A stretch of DNA of 64,000 nt from Monoplex corrugatus (GCA_030674185.1 JAPXFY010000031.1:102550-166549), one strand, 5' to 3'. Numbered from the stretch's first letter, positions 22,246 to 34,429 are shown. Notes: generated from the letters alone by a model not told the origin. Translations and numbers: made by a program.

Positions 22246-22857
22246 CTGAAATAATGAAACATGATATATAGATATCTATATATCCTGTAACTCCTGTCTG
22301 TAAAACTGTCCAGTTAATAGTATGTATACGTTTTTTTTTTGTTTTTTTGTTTTTTTTGTTATTCATGTATGTGTTTGTGCGATGGACAAGTGGAAGGATG
22401 TAGATCTATAGATGTATTCTTGCTTTATGTACAAAGTGTAGCTTCATCATCAGTATTTGTAACAGACTTTATCATAATGAAAAATTGGTATGATGGAAAG
22501 GATTATATTGTTAATATTTATTTATGGGTTGATGATTGGAACATGATTACTTGCCACTTTATGACAAATTTATGGGTAGATAATCTGACTGGAGTACTTG
22601 GATTATGTGCATTTTTCCCCAGCATTTTTTTCTTTGATTTTTGTTGACTGTGTCAGTAACCAGAAAAAAAACATGAAAGATGAATAAGAATGCGTATCCA
22701 ATACAACAAGACAAGACAAGACAGGCACATTGTTGTATTAAATATGCGTTCTTATTCTTCTTTTGTGTTTTTTTTTCTGGTTCCTGTTTGCTTGAACGTG
22801 GGCAGTCACCTTGTTTTGGACTGTGTCAGTGTTTGTGTGATAGATGAAATGTGTGTG

Positions 22858-22869
22858 TGTGTTTTGTGT

Positions 22870-22926
<57 letters not shown>
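22858..22926. repeat. (GT)n microsatellite
   Basis: A nearly pure GT tract. The flanks at 22246-22857 and 22930-23450 are unique, with a G-rich stretch at 23030-23110 and no supported gene. Confidence 0.93.
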
Positions 22927-22930
<4 letters not shown>

Positions 22931-23459
22931 CATCACTGTGGATTGTTAATATCAAAGTTGAGTTGTGTACTGGTCATCCCCTTGACGTAGGTTCATCTTT
23001 CTTTTCTGTTCTTTTCATCTTTGTGTGTAGAGGGTGTGGTGGGGTGTGGGTGGATATGTGTGTAGGGGTGGGGGTGGGGGTGTGTGGGTGATGTGTGTAG
23101 GGGTGGGGGAGGAGTGTGCATATGAATGCAAGATGGTTGATAAGACTGAGGTAAGTACAAAGGTAAATATTTTAAAGAAATAGACATGATTTGGAAGGGA
23201 GATGAGTGTAGAATGTGATTGGAAATGACCGGGGCTCAGCATAATTAGTGCAGGTGAGTAGAATATCTGACTGCTGTGTATGAGTTTTCTGTAGAATACT
23301 GTAACAGAAACATCATCTTTTCAGTGACTGCTATGGAATGGTTAGACTTAGATGTTGTTTTCAGTAGGTAATGCATATGTTCTGGCTTTTGTGTGTTTTA
23401 ATCATCACATTGGAGCAGTTGTATTTTGGCTTCAACAGGTGAGTGAGTAATAAACTGGA

Positions 23460-23985
23460 ATAGGGTGTAGACATTGTAACTCGTAAACTGTAATTGAATG
23501 GTTAAGTCTGGGTGTAGGCTAACACTCAGTTGTTTTGACGTCACGGTGGACATATTTCTTGTATTTGTAACTCGTATACTGTAACTGAATGGTTAAGTCT
23601 GGATGTAGGCTAACACTCAGTTGTTTTGATGTCACGGTGGACATATTTCTTGTATTTGTAACTTGTATACTGTAACTGAATGGTTAAGTCTAGGTGTAGG
23701 CTAACACTCAGTTGTTTTGACATCACAGTGGACATGTTTCTTGTAACTCGTAAACTGTAAGTGTAACTGAATGGTTAAGTCTGGGTGTAAGCTAACACTC
23801 CAGTGTTTTGATGTTGCAGTGGACATATATTGGTGTAACTCTTGACACTGTAATTGAATGGTTAGATTTGGGCATAAGTTAACATTCAGGTGTTATGGCG
23901 TCGCAGTGGAAAGATTTACAGAAATTTAATTTGACTTGAATGCCATGATTGAATGGTTAGGATTGGTCTTAAGCCAACATACATC
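23460..23985. repeat. 91-bp minisatellite, about 5-6 copies
   Basis: AACACTCAGTTGTTTTGA recurs at about 23521, 23612 and 23703 and, diverged, at about 23794 and 23880. Also GTAACTGAATGGTTAAGTCT. Later copies decay. Confidence 0.88.
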
Positions 23986-24294
23986 AGTCAGCTTCTGCTC
24001 AGTGAAACGTCAGTAAAGTTTTTGTGTTCTCCCTCCCCTAAATTTTGTTTTATGTTATGTTAAAATGTATGCTTGATAAAGGCCAGTTGCCTGAAGATTT
24101 GTGCCTGTCTTGTCTTTGTTATATTCAATGCAAATCCTGTTTCTGTGTTTTTCTGGTTCTGTACATTCAGGTGATTTGACAGGTCACATTTGGTTTTCCG
24201 TAAATAATGATGGCATTCATATGTCCACACTGTATGAATTGGACTGTATATTCTAATGGTTGGAATGGTTATGAGGAATATGGTTTCACTGGCT

Positions 24295-25095
24295 GTGTAT
24301 ACAGATGTGTGGTCTTAATATTCTGTTTGTTTTTGTCAGTGGATAGTCTGACTACATACAGATGTTTGGTCTTAATATTCCGTTGGTTTCAGTCAGTGGA
24401 CAGTCTGACTACATACAGATAGTTGGTGTTAATATTCCGTTGGTTTCAGTCAGTGGACAGTGACTACATACAGATGTTTGGTGTTGATATTCCGTTGGTT
24501 TCAGTCAGTGGATTGTCTGACTACATACATATTATATGTTTGGTGTTAATATTCCGTTGGTTTCAGTCAGTGGACAGTCTGACTACATACAGATAGTTGG
24601 TGTTAATATTCCGTTGGTTTCAGTCAGTGGACAGTGACTACATACAGATAGTTGGTGTTGTTATTCCGTTGGTTTCAGTCAGTGGATTGTCTGACTACAT
24701 ACATATTATATGTTTGGTGTTAATATTCCGTTGGTTTCAGTCAGTGGATTGTCTGACTACATACATATTATTATTATATGTTTGGTGTTAATATTCCGTT
24801 GGTTTCAGTCAGTTGATATTCCGTTGGTTTCAGTCAGTTGATATTCCGTTGGTTTCAGTCAGTTGATATTCCGTTGGTTTCAGTCAGTGGATTGTCTGAC
24901 TACATACATATATATATATGTTTGGTGTTAATATTCCATTGGTTTCAGTCAGTGAGGAGTCTGACTACATACAGATGTTTGGTGTTAATATTCCATTGGT
25001 TTCGGTCAGTGAGGAGTCTGACTACATACAGATGTTTGGTGTTAATATTCCGTTGGTTTCAGTCAGTGGATGGTCCGACTACAGATGTTTAGCCG
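24295..25095. repeat. About 57-bp minisatellite, about 14 copies
   Basis: The core ATTCCGTTGGTTTCAGTCAG is followed by TGGACAGTCTGACTACATAC. Length varies at the ATATTA stretch, and a short 28-base subunit repeats at 24800-24880. Confidence 0.92.
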
Positions 25096-25159
25096 GTGGA
25101 AGAGGTCGTCATACGAATCCAAGAGATCCATTTTTCTTTTGCATTCAAGCATGGCCACT

Positions 25160-26960
25160 TTATAGATATATACAGTGTAGTAGTTGTTATTGTTATAGGT
25201 CATTGTTATGGGTAGTTGTTACTGTTGTAGGTAGTTGTTATAGTTATTGTTATAGGTAGGTGTTGTAGGTTATTGTTGTATGTAGTTATTGTTGTAGGTA
25301 GTTGTTAATGTTATAGGTAGTTGTTAATGTTGTAGACCTGTAGTTGTTATTGTTATAGGTAGTTGTTATTAGGATATAGATATCACTATCAGGATGTGAT
25401 AGGTAGTTATTGGGCTGCTATAGGTAGTTGTTATTGTTACAGGTAGTTGTTACACTTATTGTTATAGCTAGTCGTTATTGGGATGTTATAGGTAGTAGCG
25501 TTTATTGGGATGTTATAGGTAGTTGTTATTGTTACAGGTAATTATTATTGTTACAGGTAGTTCTTGGGATGTCATAGTTATTGTTATAGTTGTTATTGGG
25601 ATCTAATAGGTAGTTGCTATAGGGATGTTACAGGTAGTTATTTGATGTTACAGGTGTTAATGGGATGTTATAGGTAGTTGTTATTGTTACAGGTAGTTAT
25701 TGTCATAGATAGTTGTTATAAAGATGTTGTAGGTAGTTATTAGAATATTATATGTAGGTGTTATTGGGATGTTATAGGTAGTTGTTATTGGGATGTTATA
25801 GGTAGTTGTTGGGGGTGATAAGGTGTTATTAGGATGTTATAGGTAGTTGTTATTGGGATGTTCATCATCATCATCATCATCATATCAGGTGCCCTGCCGC
25901 ATGGCGTTGGCGACCATGGACTTCCAACCATCTCTATCTCTCATTGCCCCCAGCATCTCCCCCACCCTTCTCATCCCTAGCCACTCTGCAAGTCCGTCCA
26001 GCATTCTCTCCCTGGGTCTACCCGGTGCTCTTTCCCTCCAGCTTTCCCGTTGTGACCAGGTGCTCCAAATCCCCCTTCCTCATAAAATGGCCTATAAATG
26101 TTGCTTGTCTTTTCCTAATCTTCTTATGAGTGATCTACTTGTGTCTGCCTCCATCAAGACTGTCTCGTTTGTTTTCTTTGCTGTCTGGAACTCTCAACAT
26201 TCTTCTTAGAAACCACATCTTGGCTGCCTCAATCTTGTTCTGGCTTTGCTTGCTGACTGTCCACACCTCGCATCCGTACAACAGTATTGGTTCTATATAA
26301 CATTCAAGGACTCTTTCTGATGTTAATTGATAGGCATTTTTGGTAAGAATGACATTCAAGGACTCTTTCTGATGTTAATTGATAGGCATTTGTTGGTAAG
26401 AATGCTTGTCATCTTCTCGAATGCTGTTTTGGCTTGGCCGATTCTGCCAGCTGTTTCCGATGTGCATCTGCCGTCGTCTGAAATGACCGTTCCCAGGTAT
26501 TTGAACTTATTAACCTGTGTCAAGGTTGTGCCATTTGCTGCTATTTTGCATGAGGGGATTTCATGTTTTTTACTGATCACCATGACTTCAGTCTTCCTGC
26601 TGTTTAGTTCCAACCCCTTACCTTTGCTTTCTATTTCTAGTATATTCACAAGGTTTTGTAGGTCCCTTTCATTTTCTGCAATTAGCATGGTGTCATTGGG
26701 ATGTTACAGGTGTTGTTAGGATAATATTATAGGTAATTGTTATTGGGATGTTACAGGTGTTAGGATGTTATAGGTAGTTATTGGGATGTTACAGGTGTTA
26801 TTAGGATGTTATAGGTAATTGTTATTGGGATGTTACAAGTGTTACTGGGATTTATAGGTAGTTATTGGGATGTTACAGGTGTTATTAGGATGTTATAGGT
26901 AATTGTTATTGGGATGTTACAGGTATTACTGGGATTTATAGGTAGTTATTGGGATGTTAT
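25160..26960. repeat. Degenerate ~24-bp GGTAGTTGTTATT array, split by a LINE fragment
   Basis: Loose repeats of TATAGGTAGTTGTTATTGGG with GATGTTACAGG cover 25160-25860 and resume at 26693-26960. The interval in between is a minus-strand LINE fragment, so the array predates the insertion. Confidence 0.85.
25861..26692 (-). pseudogene. LINE fragment (family B), copy 1: RT C-terminus to 3' tail
   Basis: Minus-strand reading starts at MLIAENERDLQNL and gives the RT thumb and C-terminal region of an APE-type LINE, with FKYLGTVISDDGRCTSE, YGCEVWTV and FLRRMLRVP. It ends in a (TGA)n microsatellite tail (CATCATCAT on the plus strand at 25861-25882). It is 5'-truncated and has stops and frameshifts. 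A segment of about 50 bp (CATTCAAGGACTCTTTCTGA onwards) is tandemly duplicated at 26303-26400, breaking the frame. I judge it RTE- or CR1-related from general motif style only. Confidence 0.85.
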
Positions 26961-27109
26961 AGGTATTGCTCAAGTTTACTGTCCTTTCCACCCTGGCATA
27001 ACAAGCCAGAGGACTTCAAAGTGATTTATATTCATATTTGTATTCATTTCTTTTTGTCACAACAGAACTACCATGTGAAGCTGTAGCTGTTCTCCTGTTG
27101 AGAGCGTGT
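26961..27109. other. Short unique spacer
   Basis: Contains a pyrimidine-rich TTTCTTTTTGTCACAACAG that looks like a splice acceptor, but the frame after it does not join well to other candidate exons. Nothing supported. Confidence 0.4.
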
Positions 27110-27480
27110 TGCCGCACTGCAATCTAATCTTTGTAATTATTTTTTGACAGACTTCAGACAGGCCAGAAAGCTAATTGGCCTTCATGGGGAGGGACCTGGA
27201 AAAACAACCTCTCTCTCCAGTGTTTTACGCCAGGGCAAGATGGGCAAATGTCCTGCTGTTTACAGTTTTCAACTTTCTTATAGCATTTGCAGGAAGAAGG
27301 CACACGAGTCTGACTTGTTTTTCAACTCCTTCTGGAGGACTGGACATTCAGTTCAGTATTCTAGCTAATCTGAGGAGAAAAGTCAAGGTCATAACAGGAA
27401 ACAAACTTTGGAACCTCGAGTTCAGTTATTGGCAGGCGAACATCCGAATCATTCTTCCACTCTTCTCCCTCATCGTTCAT
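27110..27480 (-). mobile_element. tRNA-derived SINE (family S), diverged copy
   Basis: Aligns along its length with 61010-61430: AGAGAAAAGTCAAGG, CCTGCT..TTTTCAACT, GGCACACGAGTC, and GGCTAATTGG near the 3' end. The tRNA-like head lies at 27410-27470 on the minus strand but both its A and B boxes are worn. The copy is inactive. Confidence 0.75.
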
Positions 27481-27891
27481 AGATGACTTGAGCGCAATGA
27501 TCGCATACGATGAGCAAGATCTACATGAGTACAGTGGTGGTGTCTGGTGAGCAAGGTCTACATGAGTACAATGATGGTGTTTGATGAGCAAGGTGTACAT
27601 AAGTACAATGATGGTATTTGATGAGCAAGGTCTACACAATGATGGTGTTTGATGAGCAAGGTCTACACAGTGATGGTGTTTGATGAGCAAGGTCTACACA
27701 ATGATGGTGTATGAGCAAGGTCTACACAATGATGGTGTTTGATGAGCAAGGTCTACATGAGTACATGATCATGATGGTGTTTGATGAGCAAGGTCTACAT
27801 GAGTACAATGATGGTGTTTGATGAGCAAGGTCTACATGAGTACAATGATGGTGTTTGATGAGCAAGGTCTACATGAGTACAGTGGTGGTGT

Positions 27892-28617
27892 TTGAGATGC
27901 CTTGCTGCGTAGCGTTGGCGATTATGGACTTCCATCTGTTTCTATCTCTTGTTGCCTCAAGCATCCCTTGCACCCTCCCTGTCTTCAGCCACTTTGCAAG
28001 TCTGTCTAGTATCTTCGCCCTGGGTCTACCCGGTGCTCTCCTTCCCTCCAGTTTTCCCATTGTGACCAGGTGTTCTAATTCCCCTTTCCTCATAAAATGG
28101 CCTATAAATGTTGCCTGCCTTTTCCTAATCTTCCCAATGAATGATTTACTTGTGTCTGCCTCCATCAAGACTGTCTTGTTTGTTTTCATTGCTGTCCATG
28201 GAACTCTCAGCATCCTTCTTAGAAACCACATGTCAGCTGCCTCAATCTTGTTCTGGCTTTGTTTGTTGACTGTCCATGCCTCACAACTGTGCAACAGTAT
28301 TGGTTCTATATAACATTCAAGAACTCTCTTCCTGATGTTAATTGATAGGCGTTTGTTGGTAAGAATGCTCTCCATCTTCTTGAATGTTGTTTTTGCTTGG
28401 CCGATTCTGCTGGTTATTTCTGATGTGCATCTGCCATCTGGTGAAATGATCGTTCCCAGGTATTTAAATTTATCAACCTGTGTCAAGGTTGTGCCTTTTG
28501 CTCTTATTTTGCATGAGGGGATTTCATGTTTTTTTACTGATCACCATGACTTCAGTCTTCCTGCTGTTTAGTTCCAACCCCTTACCTTTGCTTTCTATTT
28601 CTAGTATATTCACAAGG
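27892..28617 (-). pseudogene. LINE fragment (family B), copy 2, inside the 37-bp array
   Basis: A long open minus-strand stretch (27869-28486) gives FKYLGTIISPDGRCTSEI, AWTVNKQSQNKIEAADMW, FLRRMLRVPWTA and GRRAPGRPRAKILD, which is the C-terminal third of an APE-type LINE RT. It is cut at the 5' end exactly at CACAAGGT, where the array unit resumes (GTCTACATGAG). The same junction occurs in copy 3. The (GAT)n tail has been lost at its 3' end. Confidence 0.88.
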
Positions 28618-28956
28618 TCTACATGAGTACAATGATGGTGTTTGATGAGCAAGGTCTGCATGAGTACAATGATGGTGTTTGATGAGCAAGGTCTACATGA
28701 GTACAATGGTGGTGTTTGATGAGCAAGGTCTACATGAGTACACTGTACAGTGATGGTGTTTGATGAGCAAGGTGTACATGAGTACAGTGATGGTGTTTGA
28801 TGAGTAAGGTCTACACAATGTGGTGTTTGATGAGCAAGGTCTACATGAGTACAGTGATGGTGTTTGATGAGCAAGGTCTACATGAGTACAATGATGGTGT
28901 TTGATGAGCAAGGCCTACATGAGTACAGTGGTGGTGTTTGATGAGCAAGGTCTTAT

Positions 28957-29687
28957 CATCATCAGGTGCCTTGCTGCATGGCGTTGGCGATTATGGACTT
29001 CCATCTGTGTCTATCTCTTGTTGCCTCAATCATCTCTTGCACCCTCCCTGTCTTCAGCCACTCTGCAAGTCCATCTAGTATCTTCGCCCTGGGTCTACCC
29101 GGTGCTCTCCTTCCCTCCAGCTTTCCCGTTGTGACCAGGTGTTCTAATTCCCTTTTCCTCATAACATGGCCTATAAATGTTGCCTGCCTTTTCCTAATCT
29201 TCCCAATGAATGATTTACTTGTGTCTGCCTCCATCAAGACTGTCTCGTTTGTTTTCATTGCTGTCCATGGAACTCTCAACATCCTTCTTAGAAACCACAT
29301 GTCAGCTGCCTCAATCTTGTTCTGGCTTTGTTTGTTGACTGTCCATGCCTCACAACCGTACAACAGTATTGGTTCTATATAACATTCAAGAACTCTCTTC
29401 CTGATGTTAATTGATAGGCATTTGTTGGTAAGAATGCTCTCCGTCTTCTTGAATGTTGTTTTTGCTTGGCCGATTCTGCTGGCTGTTTCTGATGTGCATC
29501 TGCCATCTGGTGAAATGATCGTTCCCAGGTATTTAAAGTTATCAACCTGTGTCAAGGTTGTGCTGTTTGCTGTTATTTTGCATAAAGGGATTTCATGTTT
29601 TTTACTGATCACCATGACTTCAGTCTTCCTGCTGTTTACTTCCAACCCCTTACCTTTGCTTTCTATTTCTAGTATATTCACAAGGTC
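28957..29687 (-). pseudogene. LINE fragment (family B), copy 3, inside the 37-bp array
   Basis: Nearly the same span and peptide as copy 2, with an open frame of about 250 codons including array sequence at its start. It retains the ATCATCATCAGG tail junction at 28950-28966. Its 5' truncation point (CACAAGGT joined to array sequence) is the same as copy 2, which points to one insertion later copied along with the array. Confidence 0.88.
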
Positions 29688-30761
29688 CACATGAGTACAA
29701 TGATGGTGTTTGATGAGCAAGGTCTACATGAGTACAGTGATGGTGTTTGATGAGCAAGGTCTACACAATGATGGTGTTTGATGAGCAAGGTGTACTTGAG
29801 TACAATGATGGTGTTTGATGAGCAAAGTCTACACAATGATGGTGTTTGAGCAAGGTCTACATGAGTACAATGATGGTGTTTGATGAGCAAGGTCTACACA
29901 ATGATGGTGTTTGATGAGCAAGGTGTACATGAGTATAATGATGGTGTTTGATGAGCAAGGTGTACATGAGTACAATGATGGTGTTTGATGAGCAAGGTCT
30001 ACATGAGTACAATGATGGTGTTTGATGAGCAGGGTCTACATGAGTACAATGATGGTGTTTGATGAGCAAGGTCTACATGAGTACAATGATGATGTTTGAT
30101 GAGCAGGGTCTACATGAGTACAATGATGGTGTTTGATGAGCAAGGTCTACAGAATGATGGTGTTTGATGAGCAAGGTCTACAGAATGATGGTGTTTGATG
30201 AGCAAGGTCTACAGAATGATGGTGTTTGATGAGCAAGGTCTACATGAGTACAATGATGGCGTTTGATGAGCAAGGTCTACATGAGTACAATGATGGTGTT
30301 TGATGAGCAAGGTCTACAGAATGATGGTGTTTGATGAGCAAGGTCTACAGAATGATGGTGTTTGATGAGCAAGGTCTACATGAGTACAATGATGGCGTTT
30401 GATGAGCAGGGTCTACATGAGTACAATGATGGTGTTTGATGAGCAAGGTCTACAGAATGATGGTGTTTGATGAGCAAGGTCTACAGAATGATGGTGTTTG
30501 ATGAGCAAGGTCTACATGGGTACAATGATGGCGTTTGATGAGCAAGGTCTCCACAATGGTGGTGTTTGATGAACAAGGTCTACACAATGATGGTGTTTGA
30601 TGAGCAAGGTCTACACAATGATGGTGTTTGATGAGTAAGGTCTACATGAGTGCAATGATGGTGTTTGATGAGCAAGGTCTACATGAGTACAATGATGGTG
30701 TTTGATGAGCAAGGTCTACACAATGATGGTGTTTGATGAGCAAGTCTACACAATGATGGTG

Positions 30762-31250
30762 CATAGCTGCCAACCCTCCGAATTTTTCGGGAATGTCCAG
30801 AAATGTGTGAGCTGCCCGGAAAATCCGGTAAATCGATGAAAATTCCCGAATTTTAAATTATCGATTTTGATATTTTATCCGGTTAGCTCTGTTTTCGTCA
30901 GAACGCGGTAAAAAGACAGCTGCGTGAAAGCGAAACTTCCGTCACACATGCGCGTGCGCAGAGGGCCATGTAAACAGCTCCTGCGCGCCAGCTTTCTTGC
31001 ACAATGGCTTTGAAGAAGACAGACGCGAAAGCTGTAAAAGCGAAAGCAAAAGTGAAGTTTTCGAAACATTATGCGGAAACGTACGACTTCATCACAGCCT
31101 CGGACAAAGGAGACACCTTTGCTTTCTGTAAATCGTGCCGATGCGACATAAACATCGGTCATGGTGGCAAGAAAGACATCGACCTGCCTTCCGCGGCCCC
31201 GGACCCCCGCCTCTTGTCAGGAATTTTTTTCAGGAAAGTTGGCAGCTATG
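30762..31250 (+). mobile_element. 489-bp TIR transposon remnant, hAT-like, in the 37-bp array
   Basis: The left end CATAGCTGCCAACCCTCC and right end GGAAAGTTGGCAGCTATG are inverted repeats (at least 13 bp, with further similarity inward). The flanks both read ATGGTG (30756-30761 and 31251-31256), or TGATGGTG if the terminal bases are assigned to the duplication. An 8-bp duplication would suit hAT elements. The array sequence makes the exact length ambiguous. The interior has higher CpG content than the array and an ORF fragment. Confidence 0.8.
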
Positions 31251-31261
31251 ATGGTGTTTGA
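31004..31261 (+). pseudogene. BED-like zinc-finger N-terminus of a transposase, truncated
   Basis: Starts MALKKTDAKAVKAKAKVKF, a Lys-rich leader, then FAFCKSCRCDINIGHGGKKD. The CX2C plus HGG arrangement resembles the N-terminal BED/TTF-type finger of transposases such as hAT. After KKDI the frame runs into the right-end sequence of the element and then into the array. The catalytic part is missing, so this is an internal-deletion derivative of a larger transposon. CpG-rich sequence lies just upstream of the ATG. Confidence 0.6.
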
Positions 31262-33274
31262 TGAGTAAGGTCTACATGAGTACAATGATGGTGTTTGATG
31301 AGCAAGGTCTACATGAGTACAATGATGATGTTTGATGAGCAAGGTCTACATGAGTACAATGATGGTGTTTGATGAGCAAGGTCTACATGAGTACAGTGAT
31401 GGTGTTTGATGAGCAAGGTCTACACAATGATGGTGTTTGATGAGCAAGGTGTACATGAGTACAATGATGGTGTTTGATGAGCAAGGTGTACATGAGTACA
31501 ATGATGGTGTTTGATGGGCAAGGTCTACACAATGATGGTGTTTGATGAGCAAGGTCTACAGAATGATGGTGTTTGATGAGCAAGGCTACACAATGATGGT
31601 GTTTGATGAGCAAGATCTACACAATGATGCTGTTTGATGAGCAAGATCTACATGAGTACAATGATGGTGTTTGATGAGCAAGATCTACACAATGATGCTG
31701 TTTGATGAGCAAGATCTACATGAGTACAATGATGATGTTTGATGAGCAAGATCTACATGGGTACAATGATGGTGTTTGATGAGCAAGGTCTACAGAATGA
31801 TGGTGTTTGATGAGCAAGGCTACACAATTGATGGTGTTTAGATGAGCAAGGCTACACAATGATGGTGTTTGATGAGCAAGGTCTACAGAATGATGGTGTT
31901 TGATGAGCAAGGCTACACAATGATGGTGTTTGATGAGCAAGGTGTACATGAGTACAATGATGGTGTTTGATGAGCAAGGTCTACACAATGATGGTGTTTG
32001 ATGAGCAAGGTTACATGATACAATGATGGTGTTTGATGAGCAAGGTCTACATGGACAATGATGGTGTTTGATGAGCAAGGCTACACAACATGATGGTGTT
32101 TGATGAGCAAGGTCTACATGAGTACAATGATGGTGTTTGATGAGCAAGGTCTACATGAGTACTGATGATGGTTTGTGAGCAAGTTCTACATGAGTACAAT
32201 GATGTGTTTGATGAGCAAGGTCTACATGAGTACAGTGATGGTGTTTGATGAGCAAGGTGTACATGAGTACAATGTGTTTGATGAGCAAGGTCTACAGAAT
32301 GATGTGTTTGATGAGCAAGGTTACATGAGTACAATGGTGTTTGATGAGCAAGGTTTACATAAGTACAATGATGTTTGATGAGCAAGGTCTACACAATGAT
32401 GGTGTTTGATGAGCAAGGGGTTACATGAGTACAGTGATGGTGTTTGATGAGCAAGGTCTACATGGTACAATGATGGTGTTTGATGAGCAAGGTCTACATG
32501 AGTACAGTGATGGTGTTTGATGAGCAAGGTCTAACAATGATGGTGTTTGAGCAAGGTCTACAATGATGGTGTTTGATGAGCAAGGTCTACACAATGATGG
32601 TGTTTGAGAGGAAGGTCTACATGATACAATGATGGTGTTTGATGAGGAAGGTCTACATGAGTACAATGATGGTGTTTGATGAGGAAGGTCTACATGAGTA
32701 CAGTGATGGTGTTTGATGAGCAAAGTCTACATGAGTACAATGGTGGTGTTTGATGAGCAAGGTCTACATGAGTACAATGTTTGATGAGCAAGGTCTACAC
32801 AATGATGGTGTTTGATGAGCAAGGTGTACATGAGTACAGTGATGGTGTTTGATGAGCAAGATCTACATGAGTACAATAATGGTGTTTGATGAGCAGGATG
32901 TACATGGGTACAATGATGGTGTTTGATGAGCAAGTCTACAGAATGATGGTGTTTGATGAGCAAGTCTACACAGTGATGGTGTTTGATGAGCAAGGTCTAC
33001 ACAATGATGGTGTTTGATGAGCAAGGTCTACATGAGTACAATGATGGTGTTTGATGAGCAAGGTGTACATGAGTACAATGATGGTGTTTGATGAGCAAGG
33101 TCTACATGAGTACAATGATGGTGTTTGATGAGCAAGGTCTACATGAGTACAGTGATGGTGTTTGATGAGCAAGGTGTACATGAGTACAATGATGGTGTTT
33201 GATGAGCAAGGTCTACATGAGTACAGTGATGGTGTTTGATGAGCAAGGTCTACACAATGATGGTGTTTGATGAG

Positions 33275-33344
33275 CAAGGAGGGTTTGAACCTGAACTAAG
33301 ATCCTTCAGCCGTCTGATACCGCAGCTACTTGGCCAACGCTGCT
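33275..33344 (-). mobile_element. tRNA-like (Ser/Leu-type) sequence at the array edge
   Basis: On the minus strand it starts GCAGCGTTGGCCAAGTAGCT, matching a type-II A box (TGGCCAAGTAG), and has a good B box GGTTCAAACCC about 45 bases later. The acceptor end runs directly into array sequence (CTTGCTCATC). Pairing is incomplete, so it is probably a tRNA pseudogene or a SINE head. Confidence 0.5.
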
Positions 33345-33429
33345 GCACACATCTTTGGATTTTTTCCTTTTTCTTTTTCTTTTGTGAGGGTGGAACAGAG
33401 GAACAGGGATTGATGGAGGGGGCTGGAGG

Positions 33430-33860
33430 TGTGTGTAAGAGGGTTGGGTTGTGAGGGGGTGTGTGAGGCGGTGGATTGGGATGGGATGGATAGAGGTGGG
33501 AGATGTGGGGTTGTGTTGTAAGGGGGTGTGTGAGGCGGTAGATTGAGATGGGATGGATAGAGGTGGGAGATGTGGGGTTGGGGTGTGAGGGAGTGTGTGA
33601 GGCGGTGGATTGAGATGGGATGGGTAGAGGAGGGAGATGAGGGGTGGGGTTGGGGTGTGAGGGAGTGTGTGAGGCGGTGGATTGAGATGGGTTGGATAGA
33701 GGTGGGAGATGGGTTGGGGTGTGAGGGAGTGTGTGAGGCGGTAGATTGGGATGGGATGGGTAGAGGTGGGAGATGAAGGGTTGGGGTGTGAGGGGGTGTG
33801 TGAGGCGATGGATTGAGATGGGATGGGTAGAGGAGGGAGATGGAGGGGTGGGGTTGCTAG
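33430..33860. repeat. About 66-bp G-rich minisatellite, about 6.5 copies
   Basis: GTGTGTGAGGCGGTGGATTG followed by AGATGGGATGGATAGAGGTG recurs at about 60-75-base spacing. Confidence 0.9.
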
Positions 33861-33889
33861 GGGCTGAGTAAGGGAAGGGGCGGGTAAGG

Positions 33890-34125
33890 GGTTGGGATGC
33901 GTAGGGGAGAGGGATGGGGTTGGGATCGGGAGGGGATGGGTTGGGTTGGGATGGGTGGGGGAGGGGATGGGTTGGGATGGGTGGGGGAGGGGTTGGGATG
34001 GGTGGGGGGAGGGGTTGGGATGGGTGGGGGAGGGTTGGGATGGGTGGGGGAGGGGTTGGGAGGGGTGGGGGTTGGGTTGGGAGGGGTGGGGTGGGGGGTC
34101 GGGATGGGTGGGCCGGGTGGGGGAG
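33890..34125. repeat. G-rich ~22-24-bp repeat
   Basis: GGTTGGGATGGGTGGGGGAG repeats about ten times. Dense G3-5 runs make it G-quadruplex-prone on the plus strand. Gly/Trp-rich and Pro-rich frames are artefacts. Confidence 0.9.
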
Positions 34126-34204
34126 GCGTTTTTCTCAAGGGCCAGGACAAAGTCATTGCATGTGTCTTTCGTGTGATTCTAGACAAGGTTTCTGTGTGTT
34201 ACAG

Positions 34205-34261
34205 ATGGCACGTACAAGTCTGGGGGAGGTGTCGACACACCAGGACACGCGTCACTGTTAG
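34205..34261 (+). CDS. Candidate internal exon E1 (57 nt, phase 1-1)
   Basis: Flanked by an acceptor TTTCTGTGTGTTACAG and a perfect donor GTAAGT. Two bases (AT) complete an incoming codon. The next 18 codons read GTYKSGGGVDTPGHASLL, and one base (G) is left for the next exon. This fits exon E2, whose first two bases make GAT. Exon length is a multiple of three and symmetric in phase. I recognise no domain. Base composition is balanced, unlike the G-rich repeat 80 bases upstream. A spliced transcript would decide the call. Confidence 0.45.
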   Translation: MARTSLGEVSTHQDTRHC

Positions 34262-34429
34262 GTAAGTTTCCTGTTTTGTGTGTCATTGTTTTCTGTCCGC
34301 CTACACGTTTGTCATAGAGCTAAGTGAACAGCAGTTTTAGAGTTACTTACTGTACACTGACATAGAAAAATCTTCTGTGCTGAGACTTAAGTAATGTTTT
34401 CATAATCTCCTCACATCACTTCACAACCT

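Larger units (their letters stand above)
27490..33280. repeat. 37/31-bp satellite-like array with several insertions, about 5.8 kb
   Basis: The unit is GATGGTGTTTGATGAGCAAG then GTCTACATGAGTACAAT (37 bp). A 31-bp form lacks TGAGTA. It is interrupted by two LINE fragments and a short TIR transposon, each listed separately. The part at 32000-32720 is rich in 1-3 base losses. Confidence 0.95.

Noticed and set aside
33857..34265. Gly/Trp-rich and Pro-rich frames at the G-rich repeat
   Set aside because: All frames on both strands are open because of the G-rich repeat. Only the short segment at 34205-34261 has splice support.
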